From contig JAAYZZ010000084.1 of assembly GCA_012514595.1 (NCBI GenBank), positions 1 to 35,226 on the forward strand: 35,226 nt of DNA, written 5' to 3'. Position 1 is the stretch's first letter. Each line of letters opens with the position of its first letter. This document shows, in pieces, positions 1 to 12,000 of this stretch. The notes below the pieces were generated by a model. The model made no database searches, was not told the origin of the DNA, and saw only the letters and a list, made by a program, of their open reading frames with translations. The DNA comes from Elusimicrobiota bacterium (GTDB lineage: Bacteria; Omnitrophota; Gorgyraeia; Zapsychrales; Fredricksoniimonadaceae). Made by a program: the position numbers and the translations under genes.

Positions 1-3000
1 GATCAAGCCCCACGGTCATGCGTCCGCGGGTCCTATCGGGCGAGGCCTCCCAAAGAAAGGATGCGATCCGGATGAGCTGACCGCGCTTGACATCGGCGGA
101 GGCCCTGATCGCCGGAATGATGTCCGCGTGGAGCAGGGCCCCGCTCTTTTTATCGACAGTCGCGGTGAGAAGGACCACCTCATCGACGGGAAGACCCAAT
201 CTCTCGCACAGGACCGGATGGTCCAGCCCCTCGGCCGATCCCGTGGCGCTGCGCAGCCCCCAGGCCAGATCGATCCTGTCCTCCGGGCCCGAAAACCGCG
301 CGATCGCGACCAGCTCGTCATGTCCGGCATCCGGTCTGGACCGGGTAGAGAATTTCTGAAGGGCCACGGCAAAGGAGGCCCCCCTCACAACGTCGAACGC
401 AGGATCAAGGACCTCCCGGGGCGAGTCGAGAGACAAGACCTCCGAATGCCTCCCGAAACGACTGCGCGCACAAACAGGCGGATCAAAAGAGACCGCCCCC
501 TTGGTCCTGTATGCGGCCAATAGGGGATCAAAACAGTGCCCACACTTTTCCGGAAAACATTCATCGGGACAACAATCAAAGAAACGGTCATAGGCCATGA
601 GGGCGAGCCTCGAACGATCAGAGGTATCCGCGATCCGGATCACGACACGCTGCCCGGTCCACGCCCCGACGGAGAGAACATCCATGACCGATGTCGCGCT
701 CCCGCCCTGTTTTTCGGGACCCGACAACGTGACCAGGCCCCAAAGATCCAGGATCTCGGAGATCGACAGGGAAAGACGCGCGAACGCGCTCGCCGGACGC
801 GCATGAAGACCGTGATCCCAGGACACCACAAAAGACTGCTCGAGCACATCGGATCCTTGTCCAGAAGAACGGACCGAATGGGCGTGCGAGGACCGCAGAA
901 GGGCCAGGACCTGCGCCAGACGGGAGGCCTCCTCGCGGCCATAGGCCCTGTTATCGGACTCGAACGCGATCACCGACGGAAGGCACGCGCTGGTCAACAG
1001 GTTGATCGGAATGATGATCTTTTGATCGATCACGCACGCCGCCAGGAATTCATGCCGCGAGACCGCCCACAGGACCGGAAACTCGTGCGCCGCAAGATCC
1101 CCCGCCGGCATAAAAACAAAGACATCCGGCACGTTCAAAAGGGCCTTGCGGTTCTGCTCGGACAAACGGGTCAGAATGATCGCCGAAAGTTCCGCCGCCG
1201 GGATCAGGACCCCCTCGGAAAGGACCGCACGCGTCCTCCGCTCCGCATCAGGGCTCATCTTCCCGTCCGCGTAAACCCCTTCACCGCAGCCATACGCAGG
1301 CTTCGCGTTATCCTCCGAAGAAGAGCTCGGCGGGATCGTCGACAGACCGGCCGCAGGCGCCTGAGGCCTCTCCGTCACCTCGAGCCCCTGGGTATAAAAA
1401 CGGGCCAAGGCCCCCCGGGCAGTCCGGGCCTTTGCATATTCTGTCAGATGCGTCAGGATCTCGTGACGGATCTCCTGATCGGTCTCTTCGCACTGAAAAT
1501 ACGTGCGCTCCAGGAAAGAAACAGCGCCCGCCTTGTGCAAGACGGACTGCAGACCGATCCAGATATCCTTCCAGGGGATCCTCATCTCCTCGCTCATCTT
1601 TCTAAAGACATCCAGCTCCCTCGCCTGGGTCACGCAGCACCCAAACGCGATCATGGCCACCTCAAAAGTGCCGTCGGTGCGCCAGACCACGAAGTCCTCC
1701 AATGTCAGCTGGACCGGGAAGAGGCGCATTTCGCTCAAGTGATCAAAGGCCACCATCATCCTTTGAACGCTCCATCCCTGTTCATACCCGAGCAGCCTCT
1801 CGAGGATCATGCGCACATTCTCAGGCATTCTCTCAAGATCGATCTTGCGCAGCTCCCTTTCAAGGCCCAGCCGATCAAAGGTCCTCACCTTGCGGTCCAG
1901 ATCGCAGACCAGCGCGATCGCTTCATAGGCGGCCTCTTGCGGCATATAAAAACGGACGAGGGCCCTGACCAGTCTTTGACGAATATACGCCGCATCCTCC
2001 GGGCTGATCGGGGCCTCCTGAAAAGAACGGGTCATCAGGACCTCGGACACGCTGGGATTATGCCCCAGCTTGCGGATCTTCATGCCGCAATAAGCCCCCT
2101 CGCTGATCTCCCGGTAGAACAGCCGCCGGGATATCGGGCCTCGCAGGTAATATGCATTCATCTCGTCGAGCTGCTGGACCTGACGGAACGCCGTTCTGGC
2201 AAGAGACAGGGCCATGGCCGGGATCTCAACCCCGGAGAGACGGATCAGGGCCGCGATCTCCTTGATGACCGCGATACGGATATGATTGGACCCCGCATAA
2301 CACACAGGCGCCCGGATCGTGGTCCGCGGCGACAGGTCCATGATGTCCTCATTCAGCTCGCCATAATCCGTCTCCTCCTCGAGGTCCCGAACGTGCTTGG
2401 CGATATCCAGAGAGAAATCAGGCCGCACGCGAAATACGTCGCGGCAAACATCCTCCACATATTTCCTCATCCTCTCCGCCGGCCCTGTGCCATGACAGAC
2501 CTTTGTCCACGTCACGATATCATTCCGCATGATCTGCAGATTGCGGATAAAGCCCCGGGCCATGCTCATATCCACCTCGTGCCAAGGGATAATCTTTCCC
2601 AGATCAAAAGAACACACGGATCCGGAAAAGGTGTCATACCCATAATTCTCCGTCTTGACGTCCCAATCGACAATGCCGCGGGCGATCATCGAGCGAACGG
2701 CGAGAAAGAACTGCGCGATCAGGAATTCCGCGGTACCAAAAGCCCCGTCTTCGATCGCGTCCGCCAGAATCCCCCGGAACCGGCGGGCCTTCAGCTTCTC
2801 GTCGTACATCGCTTCCTTCAGGACCTCGGGGACATACTTCTGCACCACCGCCCTGGGAATGACCATCTCGTGGACCGTTCCGTCGCCCTCCCGGATATTC
2901 ACCGCAAGAGAAGAAATGATCCGGTAACCTATGACCTTGCGTCCGAGACTTTCCTGGCCCAACCGGTACCCGGAGATCGGACCTTCAGGGGACGGCATCG

Positions 3001-6000
3001 CGATCACATCGCGGTATTTCTCGCAGACATCCTTGAGGATCACAGGATGAGAATTGTCCTCGTTGATGTAGACCGCGGCATCGCTTCCGCCGGAGAAATC
3101 ACGGAAGACCTCCCCTTTCAAGGATTGACGGAACGCCTGTTCAAAGGCCTGGTCCACCTGCTGGATCGACAGGCCATGTTTTTTGAGGACTGTCTCAAGG
3201 TCCTCAAGACGGAGGTCCTTCCAAAGCCCCGCGATCGCGGCGGCCAATCGATCAACAGGATCAGAAAAGCCCTGTTCCAATCCATACCCCTCACGATAAA
3301 AGGCAAAATGGAACTCCAGGACATTCTTCCGCGTTTCCACGCTGACCTTAAAGAGATCCCGGCCTTCCAGCATTTTTCTCGAAAGAACCCGAACACAGAC
3401 GATCTCGTTATGATCGATCCCGAAATCAGAGGCGAACGCGGGATCCCGAAGGGCGCCCCTGATATGCGCCTCGATACCGGGCGTGACCTCTCCGTTGAAC
3501 GAGGGGGCCACGGCAAAAGAATAGGTCCCGCGGCCTGGCGCCTCGGGCATCATGGCACGGTCCAAAAGACCCCCGAAGGCACCGGCCCTCGCCCCGTTCA
3601 CTCGCGCCACCAGGGTACGGCCTTTGGCATCACGATATCTCCCCCGCAGGCGCCAAAGCTCCCCATTTGCGCGGGTGAGGGCCAAATTCTCCTTGTGGGT
3701 CATCTCCACAAGAGCGGCCTGCATCTCATGGGCGATATCTTGAAGCGGGGCATCGGCAGGAAGAAGAACGGCAACGTTCCCGTCGGAAAGAAGGGCGTTC
3801 ACCGCGCGCAGGCGCCATTCCGGCGGGGCATGATAGAAGGTGACCCTGCGCCGGAGCAGAAGTTGCCAGAACGCGTTGTGCCCCATTCCCAGGACCCGCG
3901 AGGCCATCGTCGCGGCCCGGAGGATGCGACGATCAGAAAGAGGAACGGCGATCCTCCTCCCTTCAGAGAAGACCGCCTCCACACCCCCCAGACGCGCGAT
4001 CTCGCTATTGACGATCTCCGCGCCCTCTCCGCCGGCGGCCGGGTCCCGGCCGAGGGGCTGCGGGACGAAGAAGCGATCCCCCCGGGAACTCTCGACGAGG
4101 ATCTTCCCGTCCGCCAGGACCGATACCAGGGGACCGGTTATTTTATCCCGTGTGCGGAAGCCTTCCTCTTTCGGCGGAACCTGCCAGGGCGTCAGGCAAT
4201 CGCGGTCCCCTTCAAAGGCGAGTCTGAGCCGGGACAACGCCTCGGCCCCGGACCCCCCCGGGACGATATTATGCGCGGCGTTGATGGTGACGGACAAGGA
4301 TCCGTGATCAAATGACCCAAAGGCCTGTCGACGGGCCAGATCGGCGGCCTTGGCCCTGTCCTCCTCGTTGATCCCTGCATAACGGAGAGCCCGTTCAAAC
4401 GCCAGACAGATCGCCTCATTGAAGAGCGGCTGACCATCGACATGGGAGACATAAACAACATCAAGACAGTCCTTAAGGGTCTGAATGATATTCCCGTATC
4501 GACGGGCATAGGTCTCGACCCTCTCCTCGCTCACGCGACCATTCCTGAAAATATCGCCGATGACGTCATAGCGGGTATGGAACAGATGGAAGGACAAAAG
4601 CGCCGACCCCGGGGCCCCAGCGGCGACCAGGGCGTTCAGCCGTTCGGCGGCGGCCTGGGCGCGCGCGTCATCCGGTTCCCATCCCCGGGTGGTGAAGCCG
4701 AACCTCCGTCCGGGCTTCTGGCGATGGGCCCATTCGACGATCCCATCGATCCCGACCCCGAAAAAGGGGTCCGACCAGTTCAGGGGATCATTGGACTCCC
4801 AGCCCCGGAAAACATGCCGGTCCGAAGCCAGGATTTTTCCGATGACGACCGGCAGCGGATAGTTGCGCTCCCGGCCGGAGCGATTGCCCTGGATGCAGTG
4901 ATGACAGGCCCAGCGGCATCCCTCGCCCAGCGTATCGGAATCCAGCGACAGGCCATCCAGATCGAACCACCGGAACCAGTTCTGCTCGCCATGGCTCTCG
5001 AGATCAATGTGCTGCGGGTCGGGCATGCGTTCCGCCAGGGCCGCGGCCCGTGCCATCTCCTTTTCCGTCGCCGCGCCGGCCTCGATCTTCTCGAGGAGGC
5101 CCCGGACCTCCAAGGACACTTCGCGGCCATGGGAACTCAGGATATCCTCATAAGCCCTGAACATCCTGTCCATGCGTTCCATCTCCTCCCTCCCCGGGAT
5201 GAAGGAGATCAAACGCACACCGGCCAGATCGCCCAGGGTCACAGGCCGCTGTTTATCCAGATCCTCAAAAAGGCCGCAATATTCAAAGGCCTGGACGATG
5301 AAGACATGATCCAAGACCAGCTTCGGCGAGAATCCGATCAGGACCAGCTTCCGGGCGATGCGGATATACTGATCGTGAAGGGTCTGCGGATCATATTTCT
5401 CCAGAGAGAAGCGGGGACCCACATAGGGCACCAGGGTCAACTGCCCGGTCACGACCACATTCCCCTTGAACGTCCCCGGTCTCCAGGACGGCGAACGGAC
5501 CAGGTCATGCCCCCCCATATCGGTGGGCGATATGGCCCCGAAACGAAAGGCCTTCGCTTCGTCCCGGACCACGAACACGCAACTGGCCTTCTCGGCCCGT
5601 CTCATCCTTTGACGTACCACATCAAGCGGGACCGAGAGATGATCGAGAAAAACAACGCCCTCACGCAGAACGGTCACCGACAGGGAGCTGGCCATGGAGC
5701 GCCAACGGTCGATCCCTCGCTGCAGGATCGCCCTTCCGATGAGGAAAAGAACGGGGACCAGAAGCCCGATCATCCAACTTCTCAGCATGACCGCTGCCAG
5801 AATGCCCGCAGCAAAGACCGTGAATTCCAGGATCGAGAAGACGACGGGAACAAAGGCCGGGCCCTGCTCCTCGACCGTCCTGCCCTTTGCGGTCATGGCA
5901 ACGAACGCCATGGCCGCCAGCGGCAGGTCCACAACAAAAAAGATCATCAGGAACGCCTTGATGAAATCCCCGGCATACGAAAAGACCAGGGTCTCCCGCC

Positions 6001-9000
6001 CCCACAAGGCAAGGACACCGATCGCCACCGCCGAGGCAGTTCCCAACAGCATGATCCATCGCGGCAGGACCCATCCGCCTCGGGCCGCGTCATCCGAAAC
6101 CTCATCGGCGAAAAGCCCCTCTCTGGAAAGAACCCTCTCCCGGACCGTCCGCACATACGGACTCTCCCAAACGATATGGGCCGCGACCGAACTTTCCCCG
6201 ATCCGGTTCAAGGCCGAGAGGCGGTGCGTCCCGTCCCAGACCAGGACCTTTTTCTGCCCCGCCCGGATATCAAGACGGATCGCCCGTCCGTTCACGCCCC
6301 GGAGATCCCCCCGCCGCAGCTTCTCGGCGAGAACGTCCGCCTCTTTCGGAGTGCGGACAATATCTGCATGACGCGAATCGGTAAGGTAGGCGACAGACAC
6401 CTGACGGACCTCGCTCAATTTGGGAGAAAGCGGATTCTCCGCAACATATCGGTGGTGTTCATAGGCCGCGCACTCGGCCAGATACCGCAGGGACCGTGTC
6501 TGCCCCTCTCGTGTCCCGGGCATGGGCGCGGGACGCTTCCCCCCGGCGACCCTGCGAGCGACCCGGTCGGCAAAGGCATGGAGCTGGGCGTAGGAAGGCC
6601 GATAGCCACCACGCTCGCCGGCGAACGCAACGGCCTCATGGACCAGGGACCGGGCGATCTCCTGGGGGGATCCCAGGACCACGACCAGGCGTCCCTTCTC
6701 CTCCAGATGGACGGCCATGACCCGAACACCGTGACTCCTCTCAAAGACACGAAGCTTTCGATCAAAAACAGGCTCCTCATCCGACGCCACCACGCGCGCC
6801 CGCGCCAAGACATCGGAAAAGACCTCGTCATTGCGGTCCCAGGCCGCCATCCGGTCCGCCACGCCCCGACGGACCACCATGCCCGCCGCGGAGTCCGGAA
6901 GCAACAGAAGGGCGTCCTCGCGTTCACGGATCAGGACCAGAAGTTCCCGACGGGCCTCTTCACTTGGGAGCGCGGGAATGCTCCACGCCGGGTCGATCGT
7001 TCTCTCATCCCGCCCATCAGTACGGCCCCCCCGGCCCGCGACCCCCAGGACCTCCCGAAAATCATCCCTCGACGCCACCCGGCTCAACGCATCCACGATC
7101 CGACGATGCGATCTGGGAAGGACCCCCCGTCCGTGGCCCCTGATCCCGTGACGGGGATCAAAGTAAAGACCAAACTCATCCACGGTCCCCTGGCGGTCAA
7201 AAGACGTCTTATGATGACCCTTGTACCCGCGATCGGCATACCTCGCGATCAGATGATCGCTCACGATAAGGATCGACCACAACAGGGCCGCATCAGGATC
7301 GCGCGGCCTAAACCCGAGATAATAACTGTGATGACGCAAGACCTGCCGCAACCAGCCGGGGACATCCACTCCCTTCATGGTCAGGACGATGACCGTCAAC
7401 TCGGCATGCAGCACGGCGAGGATCCGGTTGAGCCATCGCGGGGTCCTCAGGCAGCCACCAAAATAGAGCGAAAGAGGCCAGACCTTCTTACCGATATCAT
7501 GGGCCCGTCCGATCCGGCGCAGCAGGTCCACTCCTTTTTGGTCATACCCCAACTCCCCCGCCAGGAGCCCCGCCATGTCCCCGACGCGCGCCGATTCCTC
7601 TCGATGAAATTCCGGGTTCATAAGGACGAGCTCTTCCTCGCTCAGGTCCTCGAGACGATGGCCCTTGCGGATCCCGCGGATCCTTACCCAGAACGCGAGG
7701 ACCGCGATGACAGGCGCCATCAACAGCATCACAAGAACGGTCGCGCCTTCCAAAGCGCCGATCAAAAACGTCCGACGGACCACTCTCCGGCCGACGTTAT
7801 CAACGACGATATCGAAAAGGCGGCCCAAAAGATAATAGGCGGTCCCGAAAATCCCGACGGCCAGGACAGCGGATCCCCCGGGCGACAAGAGAAGGTGATC
7901 GGGATCCATCCCGCGCGACAACAGGCCGTAACCAAGACCCAGTCCCGCCGCGAGGATCCCCCCCAACGTGAACACGGCCTTTAAAAGCACCGCTCCTTCG
8001 CGGGCCCCGGACTTTATTCTGGGCGCATGGACCGCCGAGATCGCCCGGAAAAGGCGGAGCGCAGGGAGATGCTCAAAGGCGGTCCTGGGGGAAACGATCA
8101 CGGTCTCGGGGATCTCCGCCGCTTCCTCATGCCCGACGTAAATACGGGTCAGCTTGATCGGCGTGTCGATCCCGGCGCGCAAGAGGTCCTGGCTCGTGAG
8201 CGAAAGCATGCTGCGGTCGTTCCCCGGACGAAGACGCGTCCCCAGAGAGTCCCCCAGGATCAACACATGATGCCAGCCCATCCGGCGGATGAGCGTCAGG
8301 AGCGCCTCGGCCTTGGGACGGCAGATGCTCACACAGTCCCAATTCTCGAACACCTGCATATAATCCGGGATCAGGCCTTCCGCCTTGGCCCCTTCCAGAT
8401 CTGCCCTGACCTTCTCGGCGATCTCGCTCCGGAGGACCGCATGTTCGGGACGGGTCATGAAGAGGGCATATTCGATATGGTCACGGATGATCACCTGGAT
8501 CCCCGGCTCATTGGGCCGGACCTGGTGGCGGGTGAACACGTCACTGATCGCATCCGCAAAGATGGTCCGGATGATCTGGTGGCTTTCCTGATCGAGCGCG
8601 AAATGAAGTTCCGGAACGGCGCGGATCTTTCCCCGACCGACAATATGCGCCTCGTTCCCGCTGTTGGTCAGCATCCAGTAGGCCGTGCTCCCCTCTCTCC
8701 AGTGACGGACAGCGTCTTCCCCCCCCAGGGACGGCAACAGCCTGTCAACGGGACGACCGGTGATCTGCACCAGAGGAACCCCGGACCTCAAAAGAGCCCG
8801 GACCGCCTCGGCCATCTTCGGGCGGATCACCGGCTCGCGGTGATCGCGCATCACCCCGTCGAAATCCGAGATCACCGCATCCACGGTCGAAAGGATCGTG
8901 GGGGCATAAAGGAACACCGCAAAAGGATCCTTGAGCCCATGCCGAACGGCGGTCCATTTCCTGAGATCGATCGCATAAGAACAGATCATGTCTCTCCGAC

Positions 9001-12000
9001 GGGACAAGACAACGGACTCCCCGTAATTCTTCAAGAGACGCCCGATCAGTTTCTGGTACCGGGGCTTGCGGTATCCCTGCGGATCCCCGACCCTGTCGGG
9101 CGCATGGGAGCAATACCTGTCGAACCCGGCCTCGGTCAGAAGATGGATCAGCCCGTTCAAGAGAAGGCGGCCCGCGAGAAGATAGGAACCCGATTTGGAG
9201 AAATAATATCCATCGCTCACCGCGATATTGTTCTCCAGGTCCGCCCGGAAGGCCACGACCCCCTGGGGACGCCCTCCCACAAACAGCACCAGGGCGTCCC
9301 GATAGATCTCGTTCTTGTGGCTTCGACGCCAGGTGCGGTCGAAGAAACGGACGGCACGTTCCGGATCCTCAGGGATGGTCCCCTCCATATCTTTTCCGAT
9401 CTTCTTCAAGAGAGAAAGTCCGGAGCGTCTCTGCTGAAAACCCATCGAGGAGTAGAGGACAAAAGACATCTTCTCCTGATAGCGGCGGGCAAGGTCCTCG
9501 TTCAAGGCCTGCAGGATCGTCGTGGTCCGTGAGGAGATCCCGGGCAGGATCGCAATGTTCTCCTGAAGTCTCTCCAGGACATGGCGATTGAAGGAATGGT
9601 CGAACCCGACAAGGGCCCCCGCTTCATGGAGGAAACAGCGGATCAGCGTCCTTCCGTCGGTATGCAGACCGGGCCGGATCCAGATGACCCTGCGGCCCCG
9701 CTGGAATGAATTCGCCGCCGGGACCGGCATCTCCGGAGGACCCGTCGCCAGGATCGCCTCGCGCAACGCATCCGCGGCATGAGGGAACTCCCCGTCGTCA
9801 AGAAGCGCCACCGCGATCTGCCGCGCCTCGTCATACTTGGGATCATGCGGAGGCAGGATCCCACGCGAGGATCCCTCGAGAAGGTCTGCCAGATATCTTT
9901 CCTCTTGCGAGCTCAAGGCTTCTTCACTGCAGGCCATGTCCTTCGCCGGATCCGCTCTGCCATCCGGCCTCGAGGTGCGCGCCAGGCTCTCCAGTTCCCG
10001 TAGGAACGAACTCTCCTCCATCGAATCGATATGCACGATCCCCATCGCCTGCGCCAGGAAGGGTCTGACGCGGTCCCAGGCCTCGCCCTCGCTGGTCATC
10101 GGGACCACCCGGGTCCCGTCCTGCACGCTTCCCATGGACGTGAACTGCCGGTACACCTTGCGCCAAAGGCTCGGGAGAACCTCGATGAGATCGAACATCC
10201 CATGATCAAGAACATCGACGCTGCTGCGCGTCGCATAATGATAAAGCGTCTTGACGAACATCATCAGGACCCACGGCGAATAGGGCCTGCGAAGACCCTC
10301 CGCCTTGGCCTTGATCACCGCCAGCTTGGCCCGGATCCCCTGGATCTCGGCGCACAGGACCTCGGCGGCCTGTGCCTGATCCGGATTCGCCTGGGGCCCG
10401 CCGGAGAGACCGAACGACGCGGAGATCTCGTCGGCAAAAAGCTCGTGGGCCAGAAATTTCCCCATCTCCGGCAAGGGACGGTTGCGGACGTCGAGGGCCA
10501 TGATCTCGACATCCACGAAATCCCCGAACTCGTCGATCACAAAAATGGTCCGGACCTTGTCCACTTCGCTCCAGGATGCCAGACCCCGGCGGGAGGCCTC
10601 CTGGAGGAACGCGCGAATGAATCGGGAAAAACAATGAACAATATCATTATCCAGATCCAGCTCCTCCAGACGCAGGGTCCGGGAAAACCCCTCGATCCCC
10701 AGCGCAAGGGCCGACCCCTCATCAGGAGACCAGGTCCCGCCGGCGGCGAAGGGATCGCCCTGCCGCAGGACGCGCTCAAGTTCCTGGATGCCTTCTGAAA
10801 AATGTTCGATCGTGTCCCCGGCGATCTCTTCCGCATCCGGAGCGGTCCAGGGTCCGGGCAGCCAGCGGGTCCGGATATCCTCATGGATCGCCCGGAACAA
10901 AAGAGCCGTCTTTTTTAGATTCAGATATGCCTGCCGGCGAATGGCCAGACGCCACGGCCAGACCACATCGCGCAGCAGGGTCCTCAGGCGGGCCGTGATC
11001 TCACCCCGGACATCCCGGACCCGGGCGATCACAGGCCCCAGGTCCTCCATGAACGTCCACTCCCGGTCATCACACCCGATCAAAAGAGCCTCCAGCGCAT
11101 GGAACTCCTTGAGGAACACATCCCACTGGGCACGATACCTGGCCTCATCAAGCCCCATCGCGGACTGAACGATCCGCCGCGCCTCACGACGGATCACCTT
11201 CATCCGGCTCCGGACCCCGATGCGAACCGCGAAATACTCGTTCCAGCGCTCCATCTGGGCACGGAACGCCTGCAGGTCGGCCATGATCGTCCGGACATCC
11301 TCCTGGATGTCCTCCTTCATCAAAAGCGCTCCGGCGCGCTCCTTGATCGTGCCCAAGGCCTCCCGAACGATCTCCTCAAAAAGCGGTGTCGCCCCGTGGG
11401 AACGCCTTAAGGCCAGGAACGCCTCCACATCCCGGTCGATCCGTTCGATCGCAGAGATCAGGACATCCAGAGGCCCCCGGTTCTTCTCCAAAAATCTCCG
11501 AAGCGGACGAAAGATCTCCTCGGCCCGGGAGGTCCCTTCGCAGAACTGCTCCCTCACCATCTGTTCAGCCCCGCCCGAGGACATCCGCGTCAGCCCTCTC
11601 TCGATCTCGCGAAGCTCGACCATAATGGGGGCCAGAAAAACAAGACCCAGCCGGCTCCGCAGGTACTCAAGCGCCGTCATCTCGCGATGGAACGATCCCA
11701 AATATATCCGGATGATGCCCTCGACCGCACTGCGCAAAAGGCCGACCTTTCCCTCGACCCAGACCCGGATGATCTCATAACCCGCATTCTCCGGGCGACG
11801 GTCGCGCCCTTCCCGATATCCGAACAGCTTGCTCTTGATGGCCCCCTGCCTGTCCTTGTCCATCCGCCGCTCGCGGATGCCGGCGCGCAGCTCCTGGACC
11901 TCGCGCACGAACATCTGCTGCAGATACCGCATCCGGTCAAAGAGCATCTTCCGGCGGGAGGGATCCTGCAGGACAGATTCGACATCCCACGCCAGAAGCG

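Noticed and set aside
1388..2458. HEILTH near 1.45 kb as a zinc protease motif
   Set aside because: The spacing between His residues is one too long for HExxH, and no third ligand is evident.
536..4315. Plus-strand ORF of 1,259 codons
   Set aside because: It is the codon-aligned antisense of the giant gene across the HPr and kinase-like domains. Its translation is rich in Arg, His, Asp, Gly and Pro and shows no domain.
4442..7984. Plus-strand ORF of 1,180 codons
   Set aside because: Antisense shadow over the radical SAM and HD domains, with the same biased composition and no motif.
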